From NCBI GenBank assembly GCA_951230915.1, contig OX579633.1:54140029-54204028 (forward strand): a DNA stretch of 64,000 nt. Direction: 5' to 3'. Source of the stretch: Antitrichia curtipendula (Eukaryota > Streptophyta > Bryopsida > Hypnales > Leucodontaceae). Below are positions 11,540-24,735 of the stretch, piece after piece. Position numbers and translations under genes: made by a program. Every line of letters starts with the position of its first letter. The first letter of the stretch is position 1. Below the pieces are notes generated by a model, which was given only the letters and a program-made list of their open reading frames with translations, did no database searches and was not told where the DNA came from.

Positions 11540-13112
11540 ATTGAAAAAACAATTTTAGAGCATCTCCCGAAAAAATCTTTGACCCTTCATAACTTTTGAT
11601 TACAATATCCAAATGTCATGTTCTTTGGTGCGTTGGAACCTCCATTCACTTGCCAACAAGAAAATCAATATGAAAATTTGACCAATCTAATAATATTAGT
11701 AACTAGACACAGCAGCAAAAAGTGGCGGTTTGATAATACCCACCTTACGTTTACCAGATTGCTGTGCCTGGATTGAACTGAACTGAGTGACATGCATCAG
11801 ACCGGGACTTTTACTGTGAAAATTGATAGGAATACGAAAGTGAAACTGATGGACTCAGGGGCACATGGACAGAGAATTTGTTTTGTAGGATGTTGGAGGC
11901 ACTGGCCGTCTAGAGCAGAGAGCAATTAAATTAGTAGTTGCGAGCCAGGCGAAAGCTATCATAGCTACTGATGTAGAAATAGTTCTTGGGGCTAAATTTT
12001 TTTCCTGTCGCACAAAATTACTCCCTCTGTAAGTCGTCAATGAAATGATGTGAAGACACCTCAGACGAGCACTGGAAGATGCCCAAAATCATTTGGAGAA
12101 GTGGTCTCGTGGGAATTGTGGATTTGTCACATGGAGCTCTGCTGAGAGATTGCTGTTGCACTGCACTTACAGAATCAATGTCAGAAATGTGGTGAACGTT
12201 ACAACCTTGGAGAATTTCAGAATGCTCTAGATCCTTCTCGACCATAACAGAAGGAGAGATTCTGGTCAGGCATCCTCGGTGCGCACCCTATCTATCTTAC
12301 ATGCCAATGAACGGTCACTTGCAATAACCGGACAGCTCAATGAACTATCCAATGAATAAGTGTCAAATGAAAAAGAGAAAATGTCCGTGAATATTAAAAA
12401 TAAGAGTCAACTGTTTGGCGAAAGGCAATGGCGTTTTCTCATACCTTAATAGCTACACTCCTATGTGAACACAAATTGAGAGAGGTCACAACTTTTATCC
12501 ACAAAACCTTGATATTCTTGTTGTACCTGGGAGTCAACTTCGTAAGCAATCAACATTTCCAAAATAGTAAAATGTCAGTGGTACCCACAGACTAAAGAAA
12601 CAAGTGTTCAGTCAGCTGTGACCGGTCACTGGCATGTGTCCCATAATAGAACTATGGATTCGAGAATATTTTACAATTCTTTCCTGGTCAACTCAATAAC
12701 AAAAAAAGATTATATGTTACAGGCAATCGCAGAAAAACATACGAGACAACACACATGAACAAGGCAGTTAGGAAAGCTTGTTTCTCTCCATTGGCACATA
12801 TGCAGGAAGGCAGCTTGGACATCATCTCCATTACAAGTGAAAGGAAAATAAATGTACACCTTCCAATTCTCCGGATCTAATCATAACCTTACTGGATATG
12901 AAACGCAGACCACATTCAAGTAGCCTGTGTTTTTTTACCCAAAGGCACGCCTTGTTAGGCATCTAAACCACCATTCCTAGCCAAGAAACAAGACTAAGTC
13001 AATGTACAATACCAAAGAACTCAACAGCAGGTCTACCTTTGTCTTGGCCTCCATTGCAAGATAATATTTTGTCACGTAGAGGGAATCCTATTTCAAAACC
13101 TATGGTCACCAC
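11540..13112. other. S1FA downstream flank and 3'UTR, otherwise unassigned
   Basis: The GC content rises compared with the first 11 kb. The part just below 13113 must contain the S1FA 3'UTR, but I cannot place its poly(A) site. Small open frames at 11855-12245 on both strands match no family I know. I therefore leave the region unassigned. Confidence 0.4.
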
Positions 13113-14499
13113 CTAGTCTCCAGCAGGACGCACACCTCCTTTCAGCTTCTCTTTTTTCAATTTCTTCTTTGACACCGGCTTCTTTTTCTTCGGCGGAAGG
13201 TTCTTCTGGGCATATTGGTATAAGAAGTAGTTGCCAACACCAAAAATCAGCAAGGCTCCCACAACGACAATTAGAACAATCAGCCCTGGATTGAAACCTG
13301 TGGTCTTATCAATTGCTCCCTGTTCCAGCACAAATAGTTTCGTGAATAAGGTAGTACATTAACCTGGAGAACATGGCAGCGTAGAGTCAAACCAAACCAG
13401 CTACATCGACCATTGACAGAAAAAACTCACAAGTGAAACATCGACTTACTCACCAAGTTCGGCAATTACCATGAATATCAAATGCTCACTGTTTCGTCAC
13501 AGCAACCCTAGTCTACAAGGTGAGGATGAGTGCTGCTCAGGTGACACCACCCCTGAAATGTACACCTCTGGTACATACTCTCCAGATAACACACTGGGTG
13601 TCTCCTGAGCAGCACTCCACCGTCTTATGAATCTCTTTCTCTGCAGGAGAGCTACCAATACGTGAACCCTATGGGATTGTTCTACACTAGTCTTAGGGCT
13701 TGAATACTCATACTGAAGGCAAGAGTAAGCAGATAATAGGCTAGTAAAAAATCAAAACAGACTGCAATTCGTGATCAGATGACGTGAGAGGAACTTAAGA
13801 GCAGAATGCATTCAGCTAGCGTAATCACCGATTCCAAAACAATGTAAGGGTACTCCAAGACTGTGAAAAAGTCTAATCACATCAATATAAATGAGCTGCA
13901 GAAACTCTAAAACGAGTATACTGCCATGTGCCTCTCTTTTTATCAGAATACCGTGGAAGCTCACCACACTTCCAAAACTAAACCTAACCAGCACCATCGT
14001 ACTCTTCAGCTCTAGTAAACCTAAACCTACCTCGTCGTTTGCCACTATCACGAAAGCTAGATACCGAAACTTATTAATAGACTATACGATCGGAAGAAGT
14101 ATCACCCAATCGTCCAGATGAGCAGAATGGCATCACCACCTAAACTTGCCCTTTCTCCCTCTCAACAATGCACACAACCTAAACCTCTTTCTGAAGCTCC
14201 AAACAAGCCCTAAACTCACGATCCTCTCACTAAACCGCAATCTGTTACCTCTCGACAATGAAACCGAAGGACTGAAACTCAAAGCTCAAACAGAAGCGAT
14301 CGAAACCGAAGGACAGATACCCTTACCAACAAAACCGAAGACGAACGCCATCAGCGAGACCGAGACGCCATTACAAAACATGAGACCGATTGGGATTGGG
14401 ATCAGGGAATGGGAAAAAAACCCGGAGAAGAAGAAGCGTAGTTACCTTGCCCATGAATGCAGAGGGGTCGACATCCGCCGACCCTGAACCTTTCGCCAT
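13113..14499 (-). CDS. S1FA: S1FA-type small membrane/DNA-binding protein
   Basis: Two coding exons read on the minus strand: exon 1 at 14499-14446 (ATG, 18 codons, donor after AAG) and exon 2 at 13319-13113 (acceptor CAG, stop TAG). The product has 86 residues. The second exon carries the plant S1FA signature: GFNPGLIV (26-33), a hydrophobic segment at about 31-55 ending NYFLYQYAQ, then [13 protein letters not shown] (59-71) and a basic C-terminus. S1FA was described in spinach as a protein binding the S1 negative element of a plastid ribosomal protein promoter. The lysine tail doubles as a nuclear localisation signal. The hydrophobic segment looks like a transmembrane helix, so its true site of action is uncertain. 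The start is chosen because its exon joins in phase and gives the usual 70-90 residue length. The 1126-bp intron holds a small hairpin element. Confidence 0.93.
13517..13627. mobile_element. 111-bp hairpin MITE in the S1FA intron
   Basis: Inverted arms of about 32 bp (AGTGCTGCTCAGGTGACACC on the left, GGTGTCTCCTGAGCAGCACT on the right) enclose CACCCCTGAAATGTACA. That internal block is shared with the TA-flanked AGGTAAC/AGGTAGT families, so this is probably a shortened relative. The fold would form in the pre-mRNA intron. Confidence 0.75.
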
Positions 14500-16680
14500 T
14501 GTCACCGAAACGTCAAGCCCTGTTGCGAAAGCTTCGTCTGGCTAGCAAAAGCTTCCTCGTCTGTCTCATTGCTCTTGGGAAAAAGGACGGACCATTCGAC
14601 TGACGACATTCGTTGAAAGATATTCATCCATTTGCGTGGTTTCTCATCCATGTTTGGGTGACGAGCAGGGTGCTTCCCATTGGTCCCTGTGATACGTTTT
14701 GCTTAGCGTATCTATAATGCGAATTTAAAGTGTGATGATAAAAAGATGCTTTAATGCAAGAAGGATGAACTTTTAGTATATTACTTGTATAATATATGAT
14801 GAGACTTTGATAAACTCTTTTCATAAACCCCTTGATGACAAATATCTATTATAAAAATGATTTGGCCAAAGTCAATTTTGACTTTCAAAACAATTATTTA
14901 TTATTAAACCCTATAAAAAAAATGAAATGTATTTCATTTTGTTTCTACTCTGCTTTTAAAATTATTTTAAGAAATCAAATGTCATAGACAAACCCCAAGT
15001 GTACATTATAGAATCATTAGGAACCTATGCATATGGCGTATGACATCAACTATTTATAATATGTCATTCAAAGACCTAGCTTTAAAAAAATGAGATACTT
15101 ATTTTGTCTATCAAAATCAAAGATTATTCCATGAGATACATAACACATCCAAAACTTATGGTTCCAAAAATAGTTAGTCTAAGCTCAATAATTGAGACTA
15201 CACATACTAAATTAAATTTATGATTTCAATAATATATAACTTATTCAAACATGTATCCAAATAATGCATAAGTCTATCCATTGAAATCATCGTCATAATG
15301 GAAATAAGGTGCACCGAAACAAATCCATGCCAATTATAAAATCACTTCAAATTAATAAAAGTCATGCTACATGAATGGAACTCGCAAAATTAGATAACAT
15401 TAACCAAAGGAGGGTTGTGCTTCTATGTGCTAAAAGTCAAGCACTTCTTTGTTTCAAGAAAGGGCAATAGCTTAATTACTTGCTCTATGTTCTAAAATTC
15501 ACAATATTTGCTACTGTGCAAACTCATAAGCATTTCAAGTATGTGAACAATGAAAATACAATGTTGTAAAATGTAGACTATAAAAATATCTTTGCCTTTA
15601 GATATATTGTCTAGATATGTTGACAATTCAAAAGGAGACCAATCAATACTGATAATAAAAATATTATGAAGTAAATTAGTAATCAACTTCTTATACAATA
15701 ATCCAAAGCAACAAATTGTAAAAAGTTCTACAACACCAAAAAGTGTTGGTAATGAAGGAACGACCTAATGTCTTAAAAACTCCAACTTACACCATCATTA
15801 AGCTACCTCCACAAACTCTTTGATTGAAGTGATTATCTTTATCAATAAATGACATCATCCCTTTTGGCACTGGATGACATCATCTACTTAAAAGAAATCA
15901 AAAGAGTTCATTGGAGGTCAGTTTAGTGTATATGATTCTCGTGGAGGTCACTTCCCTTTATATTTTGTAACCGCTTGCGTTAATCAAATATTTGTTTGGA
16001 AGCTATTTACCTAGTAATTATGATTTTAAGGGATCCTTGTAGTAGAAAAAAATCTACTTGGTCTTAATTTTAAGCACCCTATAGGTAATTACAAACAGAA
16101 ATCTAGCTTAATTTTTGGCACGCTATAGTACTTATAAACTTTAGAAATTTTGTTTTGTTTCATAATGAAGGATTTTAGAATGAATGTTTGGTGTGAAAAC
16201 ATGCAATGTATATAAAAAAAAATTAGGATCAAACTCAAAAGCAACATGGAACAAACAATAGGTGGTTGGAGGCTTGGACAAAAAAGCCAATAGGTTGGGA
16301 GGATAAGCCTAGCTTGTAGATTAATAGTGTTTTGACCCTTAACATGTACATCTTTGATACAATTTTCACTCTTTTAATAATAATAATTTTTTCACTTTAT
16401 GTCTTTTAGACTTTCCTTTTGATCAATCATTTCTTATTGTTGGAATTCTCATCACATTCTTATCTAACTGACATTTCATATTACACTCACTAAAATATTT
16501 AATTTGAAGATGTTGGTATATCAAGGTCATTATCTTACATTTTATAGGCCCCAAAATGATGAGTTTTGTTACTATAAACTTCCAACTTATAAACACTCTA
16601 ATTTATAACAAGTTGCCAACTTTCTACAACATTTCACATTACTTGAAGGCAATTAAAGTAGGAAATTTTCAATTTTCAAC
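14500..16680. other. S1FA upstream flank, then AT-rich intergenic DNA
   Basis: The first 120 bp or so are moderately GC-rich and should hold the S1FA 5'UTR and promoter. I see no TATA box in the expected place. From about 14700 the sequence turns AT-rich with no recognised gene or paired transposon ends. Confidence 0.45.
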
Positions 16681-16689
16681 CTATAAAAT

Positions 16690-18545
16690 TTGTCCTAACT
16701 TGTGCAAGGCTAAGTCACTTTTACTCATAAACTTCCCAATAATTACGCGTGAGAATGTGTTCTTGATATGAACGGTTGCAACACGGAGGTGATGATATTG
16801 GACATTACTAAATTTCTTTTACTTTTATTTTTGAAAATTAGATCAAATTTCTATTTAATTCAAGAGTCATTCTCATTCATAAACTTTACAATAATGATAC
16901 GTGAGTGTACTCTTGATTTGGAAGGTTGCAAGAGAGAAGTGATGATAATGGACACTACTAGAAGATTGTTGCATGAAACACTTGCCATTTTTGGCTCAAA
17001 ATGGGCCTAGTATTGTAGTACTATGACCTTTTAGAATATATATTTTTAAATAAAATAAAATATTAATAATTTATAAAATATTAAAAATAGTATGTCTCTC
17101 AAAATTCAGACCCAAAAAAATTTATCTTTAAAAGTTATGCACAAAAAAAGAGCAATGGAAAATACCACAAAATTGTCCCAAGATTTTAGAGTGAATATCC
17201 TCATTGATTGCAAGTTCAATGTGCCTAAACTTCAAAATGTAGACTTTCTAATCCTTCCAAAAGGTGAAAGTTTGTCTTCCAACATTTAAAGGAAAAACAT
17301 GTATATCCTATAACTTGTGCATTTTAGTCAATGTTTTGGAAAACGGGTTGAAAATATATATTAAAATTTTTACCAAGAAAACTTTCATATTCCTTTAAAA
17401 AATAATAATAAAGTGGAAGGTGTTACTAAATGAAAGATATAACTAATATGCTAATAACTTTTGGAAGAAAGTGAGAAATGCTAATTCCAATGGTGAGAAT
17501 GTTTTATTAAACAATTGATATCCTTTATTTTTATTTTTATTTGAAAATTTTGAAAATTGAAAGCAAAAGATGACTTCATAGGTTTTTTCTACCTTTAGTG
17601 CCTACAAAATAAAATTCATCATAATTTTTACCTCTGTATTTGGAATTCAATGGTTCAATTTTTTTTAATAGATATAAATATAAAAAATTCCAAAAAAATT
17701 ATTAATATTTTGTTAGAACATATTTTTTGCTACCCAGATTGACATTGAAATTAAAAAAAACTTCTAATTTTTGCAATATTTATCAAAATGATATGAAACA
17801 AAGTTTCACACATAAATTGTGATGAGGAGCATTCATCCTAAAAAATTCATGCAAAAATTCCAAGTTATAAAGTCAATAGAGCCTGCCCGAGTTCTCAAAA
17901 AGCCCAAAGTGGGCTCTTTGGTCTTTTTTTGGTCTTTTTGGTCTTGAAGGTTCTCCTTCTCAACAATTTTCATCTTTGGGAAAGAAAAATTGTGTCCTTT
18001 GCATTTGTGCAAAGGTAGTGCTCTTTGAGCATATGTGGAAGGTTGACATTTTATTATTGTTAGAATATCTCTTTGTAAGCTTGTGTAACTTTAGTAGAAG
18101 TTCAAGTATCCCAATTTTCACCTTTGAATTAACATTTTGGATCCAAAATAGTACTAAAATCTCCTAAAATGGCCAAGGTAGACATCTAATCGGGCAATTT
18201 TAAAATAATAAACTAATATTAAGAAATTGAAAAAAATTATTCTATGTCTGTAACTACTATATGTACCTTCACTTCAAATTTCATAGAAAATGAACATACA
18301 ACGCAAAAGTTATGAACAAAAAACTACATGTCCAAGGCCAAAGGGACAAATAAAAAAGGACAAGTGCTTCTTGCAACGACCCTAAATCACTTTACTTTTA
18401 TTTTTGAAAATTGAACCAAAATACTGTTCAATTCAAAAGTCAATCTTACTCATAAACTTCACAATAATTATGTGTGAGTCCATTATTCTTGATATTCTTG
18501 AAATGGTTGCAAATGGAGAGGTAATGATATCAAAAACTGATGAAT
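16690..18545. repeat. Repeat of about 125-150 bp, three copies
   Basis: Copies near 16700-16815, 16816-16960 and 18395-18545 share ACTCATAAACTTCACAATAA, then GTGAGTGTA-type text, CTTGATAT, GGTTGCAA, GTGATGATAT and CTTTTACTTTTATTTTTGAA. Two copies are tandem and one lies 1.5 kb away. No coding function is seen. The rest of the interval is AT-rich intergenic DNA. Confidence 0.6.
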
Positions 18546-20940
18546 CTCTTTACTTTTATTTTTGAATTTTGACCAAAATTATATTTAACTCTATAGGCAC
18601 ACATCCTCAAAAATCTCATTTTTGAATGAGCATAATCTAGTTCAAATACACACTATGATCTTCCAATTCTACCATTGAATGATTATTTAGTTTTGACAAA
18701 ATTCCCCCACTCCATATGAAAATACAATTGTATAGTTAATTTCTACTTTAATTTTTTTTTTTTTTTTGTATCAATCTTTGATAGAGAAGTGCATAAAATC
18801 CAATGCATCTATCTACAATATCCCAAGCCTTAAATGGTTAAAATTGTATTCTTTTTCATTCCTCTATTAGAAGGACTAGGGAGTGTACTCATCCTAAAAT
18901 TAATCTTTTCTCTTCTTTGATTTTATTCACACTAATTTATATCTCTTAAAAAAAATTAAAATCAAGAGATTATTTAATATCCTATTTTACATATAATGAT
19001 GTTTCAAAAATTAAATCCAAGCTAAAGTAGATCCAAATCATGTATAAATTATTCCTCCAATGAATCAAATACACCTTATAGCTTAACTAATGTAGTTTTC
19101 TACTCTTCGCAAAGTGACCTCCGCGAGGCATGATCTTTTTTTTTTTACACAAAATTCTAAGAATGAACAATTGCACTTGTGTCCTATACAAAAAGTTTCC
19201 TTGTCATACATTGTCTAAAAAGCAACCGCAATGTCGTTTAAGGGTTAACAAGGACATTTGGTGTCAAATTGATGACAAAAAATCCTTCTAATAGGACAGA
19301 AATACAACTATTCACACATCTCAAACCATGTCTCCTTCAAGCACTCTTACTACCACTATTGCAATTTCTAAACCACCAATAGTAAAAGCATATTGCCTCT
19401 CCTAATGTGTGAGGATCTTAGGAGAACCTCCATTAGACAATTCTAGGTTGGGAGAAAGTCGCTTGCTTACTCTATTAATTGTAGATTGCAACAAACCCAC
19501 AATCTCTCTATTGCTCTTGCACTTGTCTATCAAAGCTACAATATAGATTTATTTTTCTTGAGAAATTGGCGTCATCTTTCCTCACAACCTCTACAAAACC
19601 ACAAGAAATGTTAAATTCAATCAAACATAAACACTAAAACTGAGTCTGTGGGGTTTGTTTGACTTTTTCCTCTCTTTTTCCAAAATCCTAAAATAATTGT
19701 TGATGTCATCATGATGTCATCTTCAAATTAGTTTATTCTTCTCTTACATCCATCTCTCAGATTATTCAATTATATGTTCATTCATCCTAGTATCATTTTC
19801 AGCTTATTTGTTTCCAACATAGATATAATTTTTGCAAAATAGTTGATTCATAATGTGAACTTTAAGCAAAAAAACAGACCATACATCATAAAAATTATTG
19901 ATTTAAGTAAAAATGCAATAAATAACCGAAGCATATATATTGAAAACTTTAATTTTTAATTATTTTGGCTTAAATACTTCTTGAACCTTGATAGAACTTG
20001 GTCGAGTCAACAAAAATATATTAAAAAATAATTATTAAAATTTGAGAAATTATTATATTTAATAAATATATATATATATATATAATCTTGCAAAATAAGA
20101 GAAATTGTTAGAGCAAAGAAGACTTCACCTAAAATAAATATTTTTCAAAGGAAAATACTAATTAAAAATATTTAAAGTGGAATGATACTAAAGTTCAATC
20201 ATATGGATAGGAAAGGTTCTAAAATTTGCAACCCCATTGTAGCTACTTGAATATTTTGAATACTCTAGAAATGCTTTATTATAGCCATTTAAGAAGCCAT
20301 TGGGATTTTTTTAGAATAAATGAAGCAAACAAGCAATGATTTGGGAGTGCTTTAGAATCCAGAATAGGACCATATATTTTTGGCTAAAAAGTTGATAAAA
20401 AAAATGGCTATAATGGGGCTTTGCCTTTATGACCATATAAAAAAAATATTGTAGAAATTTTAAATGAGTACAATGAGCACTATGAACAGTGAGTTGTCAG
20501 TTTTAAAATGACCTAATAGTATTTTTGGTCTTTAAAACAAGTCATTTCAAAAATTCATAACTAAATCTTTCTTTATCAAAATATATGACAAAAATGCACG
20601 TTCAACAACTTCAAGACATAGGTCAAACTAGTCTACTATGAACTCTAACTTGGTGTCTTTTTTAAATCATGCTTACTTGTAGTCACCATAGTGATTCCAA
20701 GCAAAATTGCTTTCTACAAGTGTCTTTAACTATTGCTAAAAGGTTATTGTACCCCATGTCCAAAATGGACAAAAAATAATTTGAAAAATGGATGCCAAAA
20801 TTTTGGAAATTTATTTTGAATTGTTTTGTATGAATACTTGCAAAATAGACTATTACAAAATATTGGTAGAATACTTTTAGTTTTTTGAAGGTTAAATAAA
20901 TAGTTGAAAAATGATGTTGAACATGCCTTATAGGTACAAT
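18546..20940. other. AT-rich intergenic DNA, no gene seen
   Basis: Contains a short TA run near 20064-20084 and poly-T tracts. No conserved frame, RNA gene or paired transposon ends found. Confidence 0.5.
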
Positions 20941-20949
20941 TCTAACCAT

Positions 20950-21578
20950 AAAGTTTTTTGACTATGTTTTCACCAAAAATGCTTCCAAACTACCATTTCT
21001 AGGACAAGTACCAAATTTTAGGATGTATATGTAACCGTAGGATCATGAAGTATGCTAGTTTGAGAAGATGTAGAAGATATTTCAGAAATTTCAACCATGT
21101 AAATTGCAAGATATTAGCATTTGAAGAGGCAAAAATCTTTTTTTTTGGCCTTGCGGAAAATCAGGCAGCTTCACTTCATAAGGTCACATTATTATGAAAA
21201 AATGTCCAAAATGGTTGTAATTCTTAGTATTTATTCTTCAAATCAAGTTGGCTATATGCTTGAAATTTTTTTAATCATTTGGAATGGTATAACATATAGG
21301 AAAAAAATAGTAAGTAGAAAGAAGTAGAAAATGATTCAAAATACTAAATTTTTAACCATTTATTTATGGGATTGAAAAATGTCAATGGTTGTAATATTTT
21401 AGTAAACAATATACACCTAATTTTTTAATTTTCTCCAGAAATATTCAAAATTGAGTTAAACAAAGGACTTCAAAGTTTATCTTAGAATAGAGATTTCAAA
21501 ACTACCAGCAAACTATCCACATCTTAAACTCCTCATAACTTTCATCTTGTTAATCAAAATGGAACTATTTAAAGCTTT

Positions 21579-21656
<78 letters not shown>

Positions 21657-21939
21657 CTAGAAAACCAATTTCAAGTTTTTATTTATTTTTTAAGTGATTA
21701 CTAAAGAATTGTTTTTTGCTGCCCAAGCTACTTGCCAAGCAATGAACACTACATATTAAGCAATAACTTTTTAACAGTGCAGTCAAAAGTTATAAAATTG
21801 TTGGGCCTTGTAGATACTCCTTGGGCACATGTTGTGTGAAAATTTCAAAGAAGAAAAATGAAAATTCCATTTGCAATGAACTGCACAAAATTGCTATGTT
21901 GCCAAAAAATGCAGTTTGGTCCTTTAGGGGTCAAGGAAC
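20950..21939 (-). mobile_element. TTAA-flanked MITE family, diverged inverted copy
   Basis: Shares ordered blocks with the inverted long copy at 37791-38576: GTAGGATCATG, AATTTCAACCATGTAAATTGC, AAGATATTAGCATTTGAAG and a terminal GGTCCTTTAGGGGTCAA. It is heavily diverged and expanded by a TA microsatellite. The left end is not clear. Confidence 0.5.
21581..21653. repeat. (AT)n microsatellite, about 36 units
   Basis: A perfect run of alternating A and T. It is self-complementary and likely length-polymorphic. Confidence 0.98.
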
Positions 21940-22470
21940 TTCTCATTGTTCTGCAATAATTTAAAATGAAAGATTAGTGAAAAAATTTCAACACAAAAAG
22001 ATGATTCACATTAACAACAATAACACAAAAGTGGTATTATACTAAGACAATTAAAAGGCTTAATCATTTTAAAATCTCATAAGCATGCTCTCAAAATTCA
22101 AACTCATGAGGAAGCCATCAATAATCCATATTAATATCCAACATAATATTCAAAACTAATCACTCACATCATGATCCTAGCCAACAACAATACAAGGGTC
22201 ATTTATTGATGATCATATCCTTAAAGAAGAGTTACCTATTTGTCATTTAATCCCCATTTTTTTATCAGGTGTTGTGTACCTAAATCCAACATGTTGTGAA
22301 TTAGGGTGGTTTAATATACATAAATAATTGTTAGACAAATTTTTTGGAATTCTAGGGTGACTTATTGAGGTTTCTGAATAAGAAGATGTCCTACATTGGT
22401 TGTCATGCATAAGTCCATATTGCAACTTTTTTCCGTGGACATTGAAGAGAATCCCTCTAACTGTTCCTTA

Positions 22471-22606
22471 CGTAAGGTAAGGAATCCTAACTTGGAATTT
22501 TTGGTTGTAAGGTCCTTCTACCCTTAGTGTGTCAAGTTCCGCTCTCCATCCTTCAGGTAGCAGGAATTTGCAACCAAAAATCTCGTATTAGGATTCCATA
22601 CCCTAT
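22471..22606. repeat. Hairpin with about 50-bp arms
   Basis: The left arm contains GGAATCCTAACTTGG, AATTTTTGGTTG and CCTTCTAC. The right arm is its inverse with GTAGCAGGAATTTG, CAACCAAAAATCTCG and TATTAGGATTCC. The loop is about 35 bp. It could be a small foldback element or a precursor-like hairpin. No mature small RNA can be inferred from sequence alone. Confidence 0.6.
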
Positions 22607-22790
22607 GGAAAGAAAAGATAGTTGCACATGCATGCACAACTAGTTTGGCAAGAGACTCGAATTGTTGGAGTACCAAATTGTGAGACATTCCAAGACCTTC
22701 TCAATTGGTCACCGCTACATGATAGTGCAACATAATAGAATTTATTGTGCCAAAATGTGCACTAAATATAAGCTTGCAAGAGGATGCTTA

Positions 22791-23090
22791 ACGTAGTTTG
22801 TTCTTAAAGCATGAGAGGAAGCTTTTAAGAGCTTATTTCATGAGAGGAAGCTTTGAAACAATTTTCAATAAATTTTTATAGGAAGAAAAATGAAATTTGT
22901 ATCTAACCCAAGTCATTTTATATAATTTAGACCTTTGTAGAATTAGTAACAAATTTTTGAAGTTGGAATGCAACATGGTCACTAAAAACAACCCCTTCTT
23001 GAAATGTACACTTCATGTACATTTCAAAAAGCAAAATGTACTTTGTTAGGGTTGCTTTTAGAGCAAGATTGTTTTTAGTACCACCTTCTT
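22791..23090. mobile_element. TA-flanked MITE, AGGTAGT family (diverged copy)
   Basis: Follows the copy at 62142-62440 block by block: TTCTTAAAGC, TTTTATAGGAAGAAAAATG, TCTAACCCAAGTC, TTTTTGAAGTT, TTGAAATGTACAC, AGCAAAATGTAC and GCTTTTAGAGCA. Both ends are eroded and an internal GAGAGGAAGCTTT segment is duplicated. Confidence 0.7.
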
Positions 23091-23634
23091 TATTGTATTA
23101 CAACTTTGATCATTCTTATCTCCCTCATTGATTGAAATGAATTGATTTTTTTTTCACCATATCATAACAATTGCTTTAAGGCCACTTTACAATATGGTCA
23201 AAGATCAAGAGGCCGTAGATTTCTACCAATTAGATTTCAAGAAACCAAAAGTTCATCCGCTTGCCCCTTCACACTAGAAAACACAAGTCTAAAGGCCATT
23301 GCCCTCCAACTACCTATATGACAATAAATTGACTATATAGAAGTTCAATACTATCAAAGGGCTTCAATTCTTATCATTAATTGCCTAATAAAAGCCCATT
23401 TATTTGGTCTCTCACCAAAGGTTTGGCCACTTGCTCACACAACCTCTTAACTTGGACAGCCATATTGGGAATTGGCCCTTAATTTGAATAAAATTATTGA
23501 TGCTTGCAGTTTATGAGTGGAGCTATGCAAACTGTCTTAAATTGAGGGGAGAGTAGGTGCCTCTAACTTACCATAAATTAACATTCCGAGATGTATTTTT
23601 CCAAACTTGAAAATAAGTCAGAATCTTTCTTTAA

Positions 23635-24223
23635 CCCCTAAAGCCTTGCTTGTCTCCTCGAGGGACAATTTGGATCCGGATAGGTTCTATTGTCTCAATT
23701 TGAAGTGAAATTTTTTGAGATTTTTTGAAGTTGTGTATCTTTGCAAGAGCTTTGTGGATATATAGTTTTTGTTTCAATCATATGCTGGATGAAAAATTTA
23801 TGGCACAATGAGCAAGAAATGGAGATTGGCAGGCAGCCCCTAAAAAATTACAAAAGATCAAAATAATTTTTTTGAATTTTTTTCCTAAAAAGAATATGTT
23901 TTTACCTATACATGAAGCTTTGATTCATTCTATTTGGACTAGGTATGAAAAAGTTATGGACAATCTTAGTTTTCCGGGGAATGTAACCATCTTCTCGAAA
24001 AAAAACTTTTTGTTCAACTTTTGAATGCTAATATCTTCCAATCCGTACGGTGAAATTTGATGAAATTTTTATTACATGATCTCAGACAAGTTAAGTACAA
24101 GATCCTAAGGTTAAATTCAAAAAAAAAAGAAAAAAAAAGAATTGGTTTCCTTAAGTGAATACAACAGGAGTGGTAGTTTTGAGTGTTTTTTGGCAAAAAA
24201 AAACATCCTCGGGGCTGTAGGGG
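23635..24223 (+). mobile_element. TTAA-flanked MITE family, short copy (589 bp)
   Basis: The ends are CCCCTAAAGCC and GGGGCTGTAGGGG, with TTAA immediately outside on both sides (23631-23634 and 24224-24227). It is collinear throughout with the copies at 33299-33867 and 38758-39324 and has no coding capacity. Confidence 0.85.
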
Positions 24224-24735
24224 TTAAATATCTTTTGTTTGTAGCACAAACAAACAAACAAACAAACACTTCTCCATGTGCGGTAATGAAGAATTCTTGT
24301 GCATTAGCAAATGTTTTTTTTCTGGAAACAAATTGCAACCTCCAAAGCATCATTAAGAACTCACTGACAAAAGAGGGGTAACAAGAAGGTATTCTCAAAT
24401 AAATTACATCCCACTGAAATCAACATGTCTTCTTCTAGGGGAATAGGAAATCAAGTATCGCCTGTAAATGTATTATACCAACCTCAGAAATAAAGGGTCC
24501 ATTCTCAACCATTTCTATCAACTGTTAACACTTCACCAATGTTAAGCCCCAGCATCCTATTACAGCATAAAACAAAAGTTATACAACACTCTCCTCAGAA
24601 AAATGGAAGACATACACCTCTTGCCTGTCTGTCTGTCTCTAATGCTTACAATCCCAAAATGTCCTCAAACGTTTGACTGTGCTCCTACACACTTCGTTCA
24701 GGAGTCGAGAGTTGAAAAGATTTAACTGAAGCATG

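Noticed and set aside
11815..12031. Plus-strand exon-like stretch after TTTGTTTTGTAG (reading GRLEQRAIKLVVASQAKA)
   Set aside because: About 45 open codons with a plausible acceptor, but no partner exon in phase and no family match. This length is expected by chance.
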